Source of the DNA: Symbiobacterium terraclitae
GTDB taxonomy: Bacteria; Bacillota; Sulfobacillia; Symbiobacteriales; Symbiobacteriaceae
DNA: 64,000 bases
Direction of reading: 5' to 3'
Assembly (NCBI RefSeq): GCF_017874315.1
Contig: NZ_JAGGLG010000011.1
Coordinates: 48,600 to 112,599, forward strand
The translations under genes and the position numbers were made by a program. Position 1 is the stretch's first letter; each line of letters opens with the position of its first letter. Positions 1-8,109 of the stretch are shown piece after piece. Below the pieces are notes generated by a model. It made no database searches. It was not told the origin of the DNA and saw nothing but the letters and a program-made list of their open reading frames with translations.

Positions 1-2
1 GG

Positions 3-74
3 GCGCTGGAGCACGAGGCGTCCCGGACGCTGGAGCACGAGGCGTCCCGGACGCTGGAGCACGAGGCGTACCGG
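3..74 (+). repeat. 24-bp in-frame tandem repeat, three copies
   Basis: Three consecutive 24-bp units encode the octapeptide LEHEASRT, the last copy diverging to LEHEAYRE. The array may continue left of the window. It lies inside the VWA gene and would give a charged, helical repeat. Confidence 0.8.
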
Positions 75-1190
75 GAGCGCGCTACGCAGGAGGCGCAGCG
101 CATGCTGGCGGCGCTGGACCTCTCCCGCCGGATTGGCTCGCCGGACGAGTTGAAGCGCGTCCTCGAGGACCTGGCGCGGGAGCAGGGATGGGCGGCGCTT
201 TACTCGGGCGGCGGGAACCAGGCGCCGTTCGTGCTGCGGCAGCTGGAGGAGGCGGGGCTGGTCCGGCGGGAGGTCAGGGGCATGCGGCTGACGCCGGAGG
301 GCAGGGAACTGCTGGCCTTCCTGCGCAGCCACCTGCGGGACGTGAAGCTGCGCTTCCGGAAGCTGATCCGCCGCATCCCGGGGCGCGGGCTCTCCCGCCT
401 GAACGCCCGGCGGCCCGGGCGGGGTGCGCCCTCCCCCGACGTGCGCTACGGACAGGTGCGGGGGACTGCCCCGGCGCAGCCCGGCGCCTGGCTGAACGAC
501 GTGGCGGTGCCCGAGACCGTCACGGCCGCGATCCGCCGCACGTACCTGGAGCGCATTGCGGCGGGGGCCTCCGCCGGTACCGGGCCCGCTCGGCTGCGAC
601 TGGACCGCAGGGACATCCACGTGAACCTGCGGGCGTCCGAGCACCCGCTGCACATCTGCCTGCTCATCGACGCCAGCGCGTCCATGGCCGGACGGCGCAT
701 CATGGCCGCCAAGCACCTGGCCCGGCACCTGCTGGTCTCCACCCGCGACCGCATCGCCGTCATCGCCTTCCAGGAGCGGGACGTGCGGGTCTACGTGCCC
801 TTCACCCGCGACTACGGCGTCGTCGAGGAGGGCCTCTCCCGCATCCAGCCGCTGGGCCTCACGCCGCTGGCCCACGGCCTCAGCCGGTCGATGGAGCTGA
901 TCAACAGCTCACGGGTGCGGCGGCCGCTGCTCCTGCTGATCACCGACGGCATCCCCACCGTGCCCAAGTGGTCCGCCGACCCGCTGGCCGACGCCCTCGA
1001 GGCCGCCAGGCACCTGCGGGCCGGCCGGATCCCGTTCGGCTGCATCGGCCTTCAGCCCTCGCGCCGCTACCTGGAGCAGCTGACGCGCGAGGCCGGCGGA
1101 ACGCTGCACGTGGTCGAAGAGCTCTCCGAGGAGTCGCTGATCACCATCGCACACCGCGAGCGGCTGAAGCTCGCACCGCGGGTCCGATGA
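3..1190 (+). CDS. VWA-domain protein (Mg-chelatase D-like), 5' end outside window
   Basis: The reading frame is open from the first bases of the window, so the true start probably lies upstream; the first internal ATG is at 102. The C-terminal half is a von Willebrand factor A domain with a MIDAS motif (LLIDASASMAG, D-x-S-x-S) and a later LLLITDGIPT strand, as in the D subunits of magnesium-chelatase-like AAA/VWA pairs. The region before it is basic and winged-helix-like (FVLRQLEEAGLVRREVRG). VWA proteins of this type bind a metal and a partner ligand and usually work with a MoxR or ChlI ATPase, which would have to lie upstream. The N-terminal visible part is a perfect short tandem repeat (bases 3-74). 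The domain is clear; the partner and substrate are unknown. Confidence 0.75.
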   Translation, partial: ALEHEASRTLEHEASRTLEHEAYRERATQEAQRMLAALDLSRRIGSPDELKRVLEDLAREQGWAALYSGGGNQAPFVLRQLEEAGLVRREVRGMRLTPEGRELLAFLRSHLRDVKLRFRKLIRRIPGRGLSRLNARRPGRGAPSPDVRYGQVRGTAPAQPGAWLNDVAVPETVTAAIRRTYLERIAAGASAGTGPARLRLDRRDIHVNLRASEHPLHICLLIDASASMAGRRIMAAKHLARHLLVSTRDRIAVIAFQERDVRVYVPFTRDYGVVEEGLSRIQPLGLTPLAHGLSRSMELINSSRVRRPLLLLITDGIPTVPKWSADPLADALEAARHLRAGRIPFGCIGLQPSRRYLEQLTREAGGTLHVVEELSEESLITIAHRERLKLAPRVR

Positions 1191-1332
1191 GCCGGGCGGG
1201 CCCGCGAATCTTGGTGACGATGGCAGGGATTGACCGCCCGATCCTCGAAAACATCAGGGTCTATCGCGCATCCCAGCCCCCCGCCAGCGTCCGCTGCCGG
1301 GGGGCAGCACGTGGTCTTGGGAGTGAAACGGG

Positions 1333-3969
1333 ATGGCACGACCCTACCGACCGAAGCGATGGCGGCCGGAACTGGCTGACCCTGCCGGCTGTTACCTCCT
1401 CTCGCGGGCGCTCTCCATATCGCCGGTCACCGCGCAGGTGCTGGTCAACCGGGGGCTGCGCACGCCGGAGCAGGCCCGGGAGTTCCTGGCGGCCGGCCGG
1501 AGCCAGATCCTCGACCCCTTCCGCCTCAAGGGCATGCGGGAGGCCGTGGCCCTGATCCGGGCGCGCCTCGCCGCGGGCGGGCCGATCCTGATCTACGGCG
1601 ACTACGACGCCGACGGGGTCACCGCCACGGCCACAATGGTCACCGCCCTGCGCGCGCTGGGCGCGCAGGTGGAGTACTACATTCCTGACCGGTTCACCGA
1701 GGGATACGGGCTGAACGCCGATGCGCTGCGGGCGCTGCGCAGCCGGGGCCACGACTTCGTGGTCACGGTCGACACGGGGGTCTCCGCCGTCGCCGAGGCC
1801 GAGCTGGCCCGGGAGCTGGGCATGACGCTGGTGGTGACCGACCACCACGAGCCCGGCCCCGTGCTGCCGGACGTGCCGGCGCTGGTCAACCCCCGGCGGC
1901 CCGACTGCACGTACCCGTTCAAGGGGCTCGCCGGGGCGGGGGTGGCCTTCAAGCTGGCCCTCGCCCTGGAGGCGCCCAACGTCTGGGACCTGCTGGACAT
2001 CGTCACGCTGGGCACGGTCGCCGACCTGATGCCCCTGGTGGGCGAGAACCGGGCCATCGTGCGGGAGGGTCTCTCCCGCCTGGGCGCCACCCACCGGCCG
2101 GGCCTCAGGGCCCTGATGGAGGTGGCGGGCGTCAGGTCGCCGGTCACCGCCGGGCACGTGGGCTTCGCCCTTGCGCCCCGCATCAACGCCCTGGGGCGCA
2201 TGCGCGTGGCCACGGAGGCCGTCGAGCTCCTGCTGACCGAGGATCCGGTCCGGGCGCAGGAGCTGGCCCGCCGGCTGGACGCCGAGAACCGGGCCCGCCA
2301 GGAAACCGAGGCCGCGATCCTCGAGGAGGCCCTGGCGCAGGCGGCCGCCCTGCCGCCGGAGGAGCGGGAGTGGGCCCTGGTGCTGGCCGGGGAGGGCTGG
2401 CACCACGGCGTGGTGGGCATCTGCGCCTCGCGGGTACTGGAGGTCTACCACCGGCCGACGATCCTGCTCTCGATCGACGGCGACGAGGCGCGGGGCTCCG
2501 CCCGGTCGATCCCCGGGTTCCACATCCAGCGGGCCCTGCTGCAGATGTCCGACCTGTTCACGAAGTTCGGCGGGCACGCCGCGGCGGCGGGGATGTCGCT
2601 GCGCAGCGCCGCCCTGGTGGGGGAACTGCGCCGGCGCCTGAACCGGCTGGCGGCGGAGTGGCTGCGCCCGGAGGACCTGGTGCCCGAGCAGCGGGTGGAC
2701 GCCTTCGTGCCCCTGGAGGAGGTGGACGAGCGCCTGGTCCAGGAGCTCATGGCCCTGGAGCCCTACGGCATCGGCAACCCGGCGCCCGTCCTGGCCACGG
2801 ACGGCGTGTGGGTGGCCGACGGCCGCCCGATCGGGCGGGAGCAGCAGCACCTGAAGCTGATGCTCAGCGGCGAGGGCAGCGGCCCGGGGAGCGCACCGGT
2901 GGAGGCTGTGGGCTGGAACATGGCGGCGGTGATGCCCCAGCGGGGGCAGCGCCTGGCCGTGGCGTACCAGCCGGAGCTCAACACCTACATGGGCCGCACC
3001 CGTGTCCAGCTGATGCTGAAGGACCTGAAGGCGGCCCCGGGTGCCAGCCCGCTCCGGCTGACCGAGGACCACTGCCTGGCCTGGGACCCGCTGGCGGGAG
3101 CAACCGGGGCCGGCGAGGCCGTACGGCGCCCGTCACAGGTGATCGACGCCCGGAACGGGCGGTTGAGCGGCGTGTTGGCGGCGATGGCGTCACCGGGCTC
3201 GGAGGTGGCCGTGAGCGGTGAGCGGGCCGCGCCTGCGCCTCCCGGCTCGGATGCGGTTGCGAGCGGCGAGCTGGCCACCGTGGCGTCGCCCGGCTCGGAG
3301 GCGGCTGCGGCCGGCGACGTCGACGATCCCGTGCTCGCCTACCTGTCTGCCCTCTGCCGCCCGGCCGAGGCCCGCGTGCTGGTGCTCACGTCCAGCCCGT
3401 GGACGGCGATGGCCCTGGCCGACCGGGCGGAACGGGAGCTGCCCGACCTGCGCCGGGGCCTGTCCCTCTGGCTGCCGGGCGAGCCCGAGCCGCCCGGGGG
3501 CCGGCTGGTGGTCGCGGCCCACGGCCAGGTCCCGCGGGGGCCGTACAGCGACGTGGTGCTCTACCACCCGCCCTACGCACCGGCATCCTACCCTGCCGAG
3601 CGGCTCCACCTGCTCTGGCGGGAGGAGGACTGGGCGCTGGCCGAGGAGACCCTGGGCTGGCCCTATCCGGACCGGGACGTCCTGGTGCACCTGTACCGGC
3701 TGCTCCGCAGCGGTGACGCCACACCCGCCGGGCTGGCCCGCCGCCTGGGGGAGATCCCCGGCCCGTGGAACCGGCTGCGGTTCGAGAGCGGGATGGCGGT
3801 CTTCGCCGAGATCGGTCTCGTGAGCGGCGACGGCCGGCTGCTGGCGCCGGCCGACGGGGTTCGGTTTGATCTTGAGTCCAGCCGGCGGTATCGACGGGGC
3901 CAGACGGCGCGCACGACGCTGGCCGTGCAGCGCACGGAAGGTTGGCCACAGGCGGTTCGAGCAATATAA
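1333..3969 (+). CDS. recJ: Single-stranded-DNA-specific exonuclease RecJ
   Basis: This is a 5'-3' exonuclease of the DHH phosphoesterase superfamily that degrades single-stranded DNA in recombination and mismatch repair. Motif I is GDYDADGVT (about residues 89-97), motif II includes VTVDTG (D147) and motif III is the signature TDHHEPG (D170-H171-H172). A DHHA1-type region follows (GGHAAAAGMS), then the OB-like part. At 878 residues it is longer than E. coli RecJ (about 577) and closer to the long Bacillus form. Residues about 615-665 form a low-complexity insert with three degenerate copies of a PGSE/D-x-SGE unit. The ATG has GGGAG 9 nt upstream. It precedes apt and rel, a common Firmicute gene order. 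Confidence 0.95.
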   Translation: MARPYRPKRWRPELADPAGCYLLSRALSISPVTAQVLVNRGLRTPEQAREFLAAGRSQILDPFRLKGMREAVALIRARLAAGGPILIYGDYDADGVTATATMVTALRALGAQVEYYIPDRFTEGYGLNADALRALRSRGHDFVVTVDTGVSAVAEAELARELGMTLVVTDHHEPGPVLPDVPALVNPRRPDCTYPFKGLAGAGVAFKLALALEAPNVWDLLDIVTLGTVADLMPLVGENRAIVREGLSRLGATHRPGLRALMEVAGVRSPVTAGHVGFALAPRINALGRMRVATEAVELLLTEDPVRAQELARRLDAENRARQETEAAILEEALAQAAALPPEEREWALVLAGEGWHHGVVGICASRVLEVYHRPTILLSIDGDEARGSARSIPGFHIQRALLQMSDLFTKFGGHAAAAGMSLRSAALVGELRRRLNRLAAEWLRPEDLVPEQRVDAFVPLEEVDERLVQELMALEPYGIGNPAPVLATDGVWVADGRPIGREQQHLKLMLSGEGSGPGSAPVEAVGWNMAAVMPQRGQRLAVAYQPELNTYMGRTRVQLMLKDLKAAPGASPLRLTEDHCLAWDPLAGATGAGEAVRRPSQVIDARNGRLSGVLAAMASPGSEVAVSGERAAPAPPGSDAVASGELATVASPGSEAAAAGDVDDPVLAYLSALCRPAEARVLVLTSSPWTAMALADRAERELPDLRRGLSLWLPGEPEPPGGRLVVAAHGQVPRGPYSDVVLYHPPYAPASYPAERLHLLWREEDWALAEETLGWPYPDRDVLVHLYRLLRSGDATPAGLARRLGEIPGPWNRLRFESGMAVFAEIGLVSGDGRLLAPADGVRFDLESSRRYRRGQTARTTLAVQRTEGWPQAVRAI
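3186..3320 (+). repeat. Degenerate in-frame repeat within recJ
   Basis: About three imperfect copies of a roughly 51-54-bp unit encode (A)SPGSEVAVSGE, PPGSDAVASGE and SPGSEAAAAGD. The segment is Ala/Gly/Ser-rich and probably a flexible linker between the nuclease core and the C-terminal domain. Confidence 0.6.
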
Positions 3970-3970
3970 T
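3942..3970 (+). promoter_or_regulatory. Sigma-A-like promoter for apt
   Basis: TTGGCC (3942-3947), a 17-bp spacer and a perfect TATAAT (3965-3970) overlap the 3' end of recJ, just before the apt ribosome binding site. The leader would be only about 25 nt. Confidence 0.55.
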
Positions 3971-3998
3971 ATAATGAGGTGTGAGGAGGCTAACTTTC

Positions 3999-4511
3999 AT
4001 GGATTTCAAGTCGCGGATCCGCACGGTGCCGGACTTCCCTAAGCCCGGGATCTCCTTCAAGGACATCACGACCCTGCTCAAGGACCGGGAGGCGTTCCAC
4101 GCGGCCATCGAGGCGCTGGCTTCCCACTTCGAGCCGATGGGTGTTGACATGGTCACCGGACCCGAGGCCCGGGGGTACATCTTCGCGTCCGCCATGGCGT
4201 ACCGGCTGAATGCGGGCTTCGTGCCCATCCGCAAGCCGGGCAAGCTGCCCTACAAGACCCGGGGCATCTCGTATCAACTTGAGTACGGCGAGGATAGGCT
4301 GGAAGTACATGAGGACGCCTTCGAGCCCGGGCAGAAGGTGCTGGTCGTTGACGACCTGCTGGCCACGGGCGGCACGATCCGGGCGACGATCGACCTCGTG
4401 GAGTCGCTGGGCGCCCGGGTGGTGGGCGTGGCCTTCCTGATCGAGCTGACCGAGCTCGGGGGCAGGAAGCGGCTCCAGGATCACGAAGTGTTCTCGCTGA
4501 TTCAGTTCTAG
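3999..4511 (+). CDS. apt: Adenine phosphoribosyltransferase
   Basis: Purine salvage enzyme that converts adenine and PRPP to AMP in the cytoplasm. The 170-residue product has the usual length. The PRPP-binding loop VLVVDDLLATGGT and the N-terminal signature DFPKPGISFKDIT are both present. I chose ATG 3999 because GAGGAGG (3983-3989) lies 9 nt upstream; a GTG at 3981 sits inside that Shine-Dalgarno site and is unlikely. The gene lies between recJ and rel, as in many Firmicutes, and has its own likely promoter at 3942-3970. Confidence 0.96.
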   Translation: MDFKSRIRTVPDFPKPGISFKDITTLLKDREAFHAAIEALASHFEPMGVDMVTGPEARGYIFASAMAYRLNAGFVPIRKPGKLPYKTRGISYQLEYGEDRLEVHEDAFEPGQKVLVVDDLLATGGTIRATIDLVESLGARVVGVAFLIELTELGGRKRLQDHEVFSLIQF

Positions 4512-4534
4512 GCCGCCGTCCGGAGGAAGGGGGG

Positions 4535-6742
4535 GTGACAGCCGTGATCGATATTCAGCCGCTGGTTGACAAAGTGCTTGCTTACCACCCGAGCGCGGAT
4601 GTCGCCCTGATCCGGGACGCCTTCGAGTTTGCGGCGAAGGCGCACGACGGTCAGTGCCGCAAGTCCGGCGAGCCCTATATTACCCATCCGGTGGCCGTAG
4701 CGGAGATTGTGGCGTCGCTGGAGCTGGACACCGAATCGGTGGCAGCCGCCCTCCTGCACGACGTGCTGGAGGACTGCGGGGTCACCTTCGCGGAGTTGGA
4801 GCAGCGGTTCGGCAAGGAGGTCGCCACGCTGGTGGACGGCGTCTCCAAGCTGGACCGGCTCAACTTCACATCCCGCGACGAGGCGCAGGTGGAAAACCTG
4901 CGCAAGATGTTTCTGGCGATGGCCAAGGACCTGCGGGTCATCCTCATCAAGCTGGCCGACCGGCTCCACAACATGCGCACGCTCAAGCACCAGTCCTCCT
5001 CGGCGCAGTTGCGCATCGCCCAGGAGACGATGGACATCTACGCCCCCCTGGCGCACCGCCTGGGCCTGAGCGAGATCAAGTGGGAGCTGGAGGACCTGTC
5101 CTTCCGCGTCCTGGAGCCGGACCGTTACCAGGAGATGACCTACCTGGTGGCCCGCAAGCGGCAGGAGCGGCAGGCGATCACGCAGGACCTGATGGACCAG
5201 CTGCGCACCGTGCTGGAGCAGGAGGGCATCAAGGCCGACATCTCCGGCCGGCCGAAGCACTTCTATTCCATCTACAAGAAAATGTACCGGCAGGGCAAGG
5301 ACATCTCGCAGATCTACGACCTCATCGCGATCCGCATCATCGTGGAAGAGGTCAAGGACTGCTACGCCGTCCTCGGCATCATCCACAGCCACTGGAAGCC
5401 CCTGCCGCTCCGGTTCAAGGACTATATCGCCACGCCGAAGCCCAACATGTACCAGTCGCTGCACACGACGGTGATCGGGCCGCACGGCGAGCCGTTTGAG
5501 ATCCAGATTCGCACCTACGAGATGCACCGCACCTCCGAGTTCGGCGTGGCGGCCCACTGGGCGTACAAGGAAGGCAAGACCGACAAGGAGTTCGACAAGA
5601 AACTCCAGTGGCTGCGGTCGCTCCTGGAGTGGCACCAGGAGATCCGCGATGCCCGGGAGTTCGTCGAGTCGGTGAAGGTGGACATCTTCTCCGATCAGGT
5701 CTTCGTCTTCTCGCCCAAGGGACACGTCTACAGCCTGCCGGCCGGCGGCACGCCGCTGGACTTCGCCTTCGCCGTCCACTCCGACATCGGTTACCGGTGC
5801 GTGGGGGCGAAGGTGAACGGCCGGATCGCCCCGCTGGATACGGCGTTGAAGAACGGCGACGTGGTCGAGATCCTCACCTCCAAGCAGTCGCCCGGCCCGT
5901 CCATCGACTGGCTGAAGGTCGTCAAGACCGCCTCGGCCAAGAACAAGATCCGCCAGTTCTTCAAGCGGGAGCGCCGGGAGGAGAACCTGGCCCGGGGCAA
6001 GGAGATCCTCAAGGGCGAGGTCCAGAAGACCGGCATCGAGGCCCACGAGCTGCTCCGGGACGACTGGATGGCTGAGGTCTGCAAGCGGGTGAGCGTGAAG
6101 GATGTCGACGACCTCTACGTCGCCATCGGCATCGGCTCGCTGAACGCCGGCTCGGTGGTCTCCCGGCTGCGGGAGATGTACGAGAAGGAGAAGCGGGCCC
6201 AGGAGCCGCCGCCGCCCATCGAGATCGAGAAGAAGGACTGGTCGGGCTACGGGAAGGCCTCCAACGGCATCCGCGTGAAGGGCGTTTCCAACCTGGTCGT
6301 CCGCCTCTCCCGGTGCTGCACGCCGGTCCCGGGCGACCCGATCATCGGCTTCGTCACCCGCGGCCGGGGCGTGACGGTGCACCGGCTGGACTGCCCCAAC
6401 ATGGAGGACCTGGCCAAGGACCCCGACCGGCTGATCGAGGTGGCCTGGGAGGAGAACTACCAGACCGCCAGCCCGGTCGAGGTGCAGGTGACCGCCCTGG
6501 ACCGCTCCGGGCTTCTCAAGGACGTGGTCTCCATCATCGCCGATGCCCGCATCAACATGCTCTCCACCTCCAGCCGGGCGAACAAGTCGAAGATCGCCAC
6601 GCTGGACCTGGTGCTGGAGATCAAGGATGCGCAGCAGCTGCAGTACGTGATGCAGAAGATCGCCAAGGTGCGTGACGTGATGCACGTGGAGCGTGTCGTC
6701 CACGAGCGCAAGGGGAAGGCCGCCCGGGCCAAGCAGGCGTGA
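4535..6742 (+). CDS. relA: Bifunctional (p)ppGpp synthetase/hydrolase (Rel)
   Basis: Stringent-response enzyme that makes and degrades (p)ppGpp. Domain order: HD hydrolase domain (residues about 35-150) with intact HDVLED at 75-80, synthetase domain (about 235-350) with FYSIYKKM and YDLIAIRI, TGS domain (about 390-455, VFSPKGHVYSLPAG), a conserved Cys region (LSRCCTPVPGD) and a C-terminal ACT domain (from about 655). The intact HD motif argues for a bifunctional enzyme rather than a synthetase-only RelA. The 735-residue length is standard. The GTG start at 4535 has GGAGG 8 nt upstream; a GTG at 4544 is less well spaced. A terminator follows at 6803. Confidence 0.96.
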   Translation: MTAVIDIQPLVDKVLAYHPSADVALIRDAFEFAAKAHDGQCRKSGEPYITHPVAVAEIVASLELDTESVAAALLHDVLEDCGVTFAELEQRFGKEVATLVDGVSKLDRLNFTSRDEAQVENLRKMFLAMAKDLRVILIKLADRLHNMRTLKHQSSSAQLRIAQETMDIYAPLAHRLGLSEIKWELEDLSFRVLEPDRYQEMTYLVARKRQERQAITQDLMDQLRTVLEQEGIKADISGRPKHFYSIYKKMYRQGKDISQIYDLIAIRIIVEEVKDCYAVLGIIHSHWKPLPLRFKDYIATPKPNMYQSLHTTVIGPHGEPFEIQIRTYEMHRTSEFGVAAHWAYKEGKTDKEFDKKLQWLRSLLEWHQEIRDAREFVESVKVDIFSDQVFVFSPKGHVYSLPAGGTPLDFAFAVHSDIGYRCVGAKVNGRIAPLDTALKNGDVVEILTSKQSPGPSIDWLKVVKTASAKNKIRQFFKRERREENLARGKEILKGEVQKTGIEAHELLRDDWMAEVCKRVSVKDVDDLYVAIGIGSLNAGSVVSRLREMYEKEKRAQEPPPPIEIEKKDWSGYGKASNGIRVKGVSNLVVRLSRCCTPVPGDPIIGFVTRGRGVTVHRLDCPNMEDLAKDPDRLIEVAWEENYQTASPVEVQVTALDRSGLLKDVVSIIADARINMLSTSSRANKSKIATLDLVLEIKDAQQLQYVMQKIAKVRDVMHVERVVHERKGKAARAKQA

Positions 6743-6802
6743 TGGGCTTGTTGGCACAGCTGTGGCGGTCCGTTTCTCGGCGGCCCGTTGGCGTGTCATT
6801 GA

Positions 6803-6826
6803 CCCTGCCGTAAGGCGGGGTTTTTT
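6803..6826 (+). terminator. Intrinsic terminator after rel
   Basis: A CCTGCC/GGCGGG stem with a short GTAA loop is followed directly by TTTTTT. It closes the recJ-apt-rel block before the repeat array begins. Confidence 0.8.
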
Positions 6827-6892
6827 CGCGTGATCGGGGGCTGGGGAGTGCACCCACATCTGCTCCCCGGGAGTGGTTCCCGGGCTGCGTAG

Positions 6893-7488
6893 GGTCTGTT
6901 CGTACTCAGTGTTGATGGCGGACGGGATCGGGGTGGTGTCCGAGTGCCTTGCGGTCTGTTCGTGCTGAGTGTTGATGGCGAAGGGGCCGGGGTGGTACTT
7001 GGGCGCCTTAGGTTCTGTTCGTACTGAGTGTTGATGGCGGACGGGGCCGGGGTAGTACCGGGGCGCCTTACGGTCTGTTCGTACTGAGTGTTGATGGCGG
7101 ACGGGGCCGGGGTAGTACCGGGGCGCCTTACGGTCTGTTCGTACTGAGTGTTGATGGCGGACGGGATCGGGGTGGTGTCCGAGTGCCTTGGGCTCTGTTC
7201 GAGCTGAGTGTTGATGGCGGACGGGGCCGGGGTGGTGTCCGAGTGCCTTAGGCCCTGTTCGTGCTGAGTGTTGATGGCGAAGGGGCCGCGGTAGTACCGG
7301 GGCGCCTTATGGTCTGTTCGTACTCAGTGTTGATGGCTGATGGGACCGGTGAGGTGCCCGAGCGCCTTAGGCTCTGTTCGTGCTGAGTGTTGATGGCGAA
7401 GGGGCCGGGGTGGTATCGGTGGGCTTTACGGTCTGTTCGTGCGAAGTGTTGATGGGGGATAGGACTGGGAGTGTGCCTGGGCCCCTTC
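6893..7488 (-). repeat. Array 1, left arm: ten ~60-bp tandem units, core on minus strand
   Basis: Ten copies start with CTGTTCG at about 6897, 6957, 7016, 7076, 7136, 7196, 7256, 7315, 7375 and 7434, a period of 59-60 bp. The units at 7021-7080 and 7081-7140 are identical. The shared core, read on the minus strand, is GCCATCAACACTCAGTACGA followed by ACAGA. Sequence between cores is GC-rich and itself repeated, so these are tandem units and not unique spacers. No convincing gene lies here, although the 60-bp period keeps reading frames open by chance. Confidence 0.9.
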
Positions 7489-7652
7489 CGCTCGTCCACA
7501 GAGGTGGTGGTGTGTGGCTGGGTGGTCTCCGGGCATTATCGGGTCGGTGTGCTCGTGGCGTTGCGGCCACACACGGGGCGGCGAGCGGCGGTCGTGCCGG
7601 GAGAAGGCTGGTAAGTACCGGCGAACGTCCTGCCTGCAAACTGGTCACGGCT
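7489..7652. other. Central spacer between the two arms of array 1
   Basis: About 160 bp of non-repeated GC-rich sequence separate the minus-oriented copies on the left from the plus-oriented copies on the right. I see no gene, tRNA or clear promoter in it. Confidence 0.6.
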
Positions 7653-8030
7653 ATCAACAGCGAGTGCGAACAGACCCTATGCGGCTGGAAGGGGGTGTAT
7701 CCGGTGCGGCCTCGTTCCTCCTTCAACGGTTCAGCCCTTCAGGATCGCCACCCCGAAGGCCATCAACAGCGAGTGCGAACAGACCCTATGCGGCTGGATG
7801 GGGGTATATCCGGTGCGGCCTCGTTCCTCCTTCGGCGGTTCAGCCCTTCAGGATCGCCACCCGGAAAGCCATCAACAGCGAGTGCGAACAGACCCTATGC
7901 GGCTGGAAGGGGGTGTATCCGGTGCGGCCTCGTTCCTCCTTCAACGGTTCAGCCCTTGAGGATTGCCACCCCGAAGGCATCAACAGCGAGTGAAAACAGA
8001 ACCTATGCGGCTGGATGGGGGTGCATCCGC
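7653..8030 (+). repeat. Array 1, right arm: four ~109-bp tandem units, core on plus strand
   Basis: Four copies begin at 7653, 7762, 7871 and 7979 (period 108-109 bp). The core is ATCAACAGCGAGTGCGAACA followed by GACCCTATG, matching the reverse complement of the left-arm core. The remaining ~80 bp of each unit are conserved within this arm but differ from the left arm. The last copy is diverged and ends about 80 bp before the next gene. Confidence 0.9.
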
Positions 8031-8109
8031 GCCTGCGCCTGAAGGTACCCCCTGCACGCTGTCGAATACAGATTCTGCCGATGCCATCGGAGAAGGAAGG
8101 AGAAGTGTC

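Noticed and set aside
1261..3072. 603-residue minus-strand ORF opposite recJ, and similar long ORFs opposite rel, aspS, katG, the hybrid kinase and the PBP
   Set aside because: They are antisense shadows caused by high GC3; they have no domains, while the plus-strand products are clear.
3981..3998. GTG start for apt at 3981
   Set aside because: It lies inside the Shine-Dalgarno sequence; ATG 3999 is correctly spaced and gives the normal length.
6893..8030. CRISPR array
   Set aside because: The sequence between cores is itself repeated and not unique, orientation flips between arms, periods differ, and no cas gene is present.
7380..8042. 220-residue repeat protein with NSECEQTLCGW units
   Set aside because: The 109-bp period is not a multiple of three, so the frame changes from unit to unit; there is no ribosome binding site.
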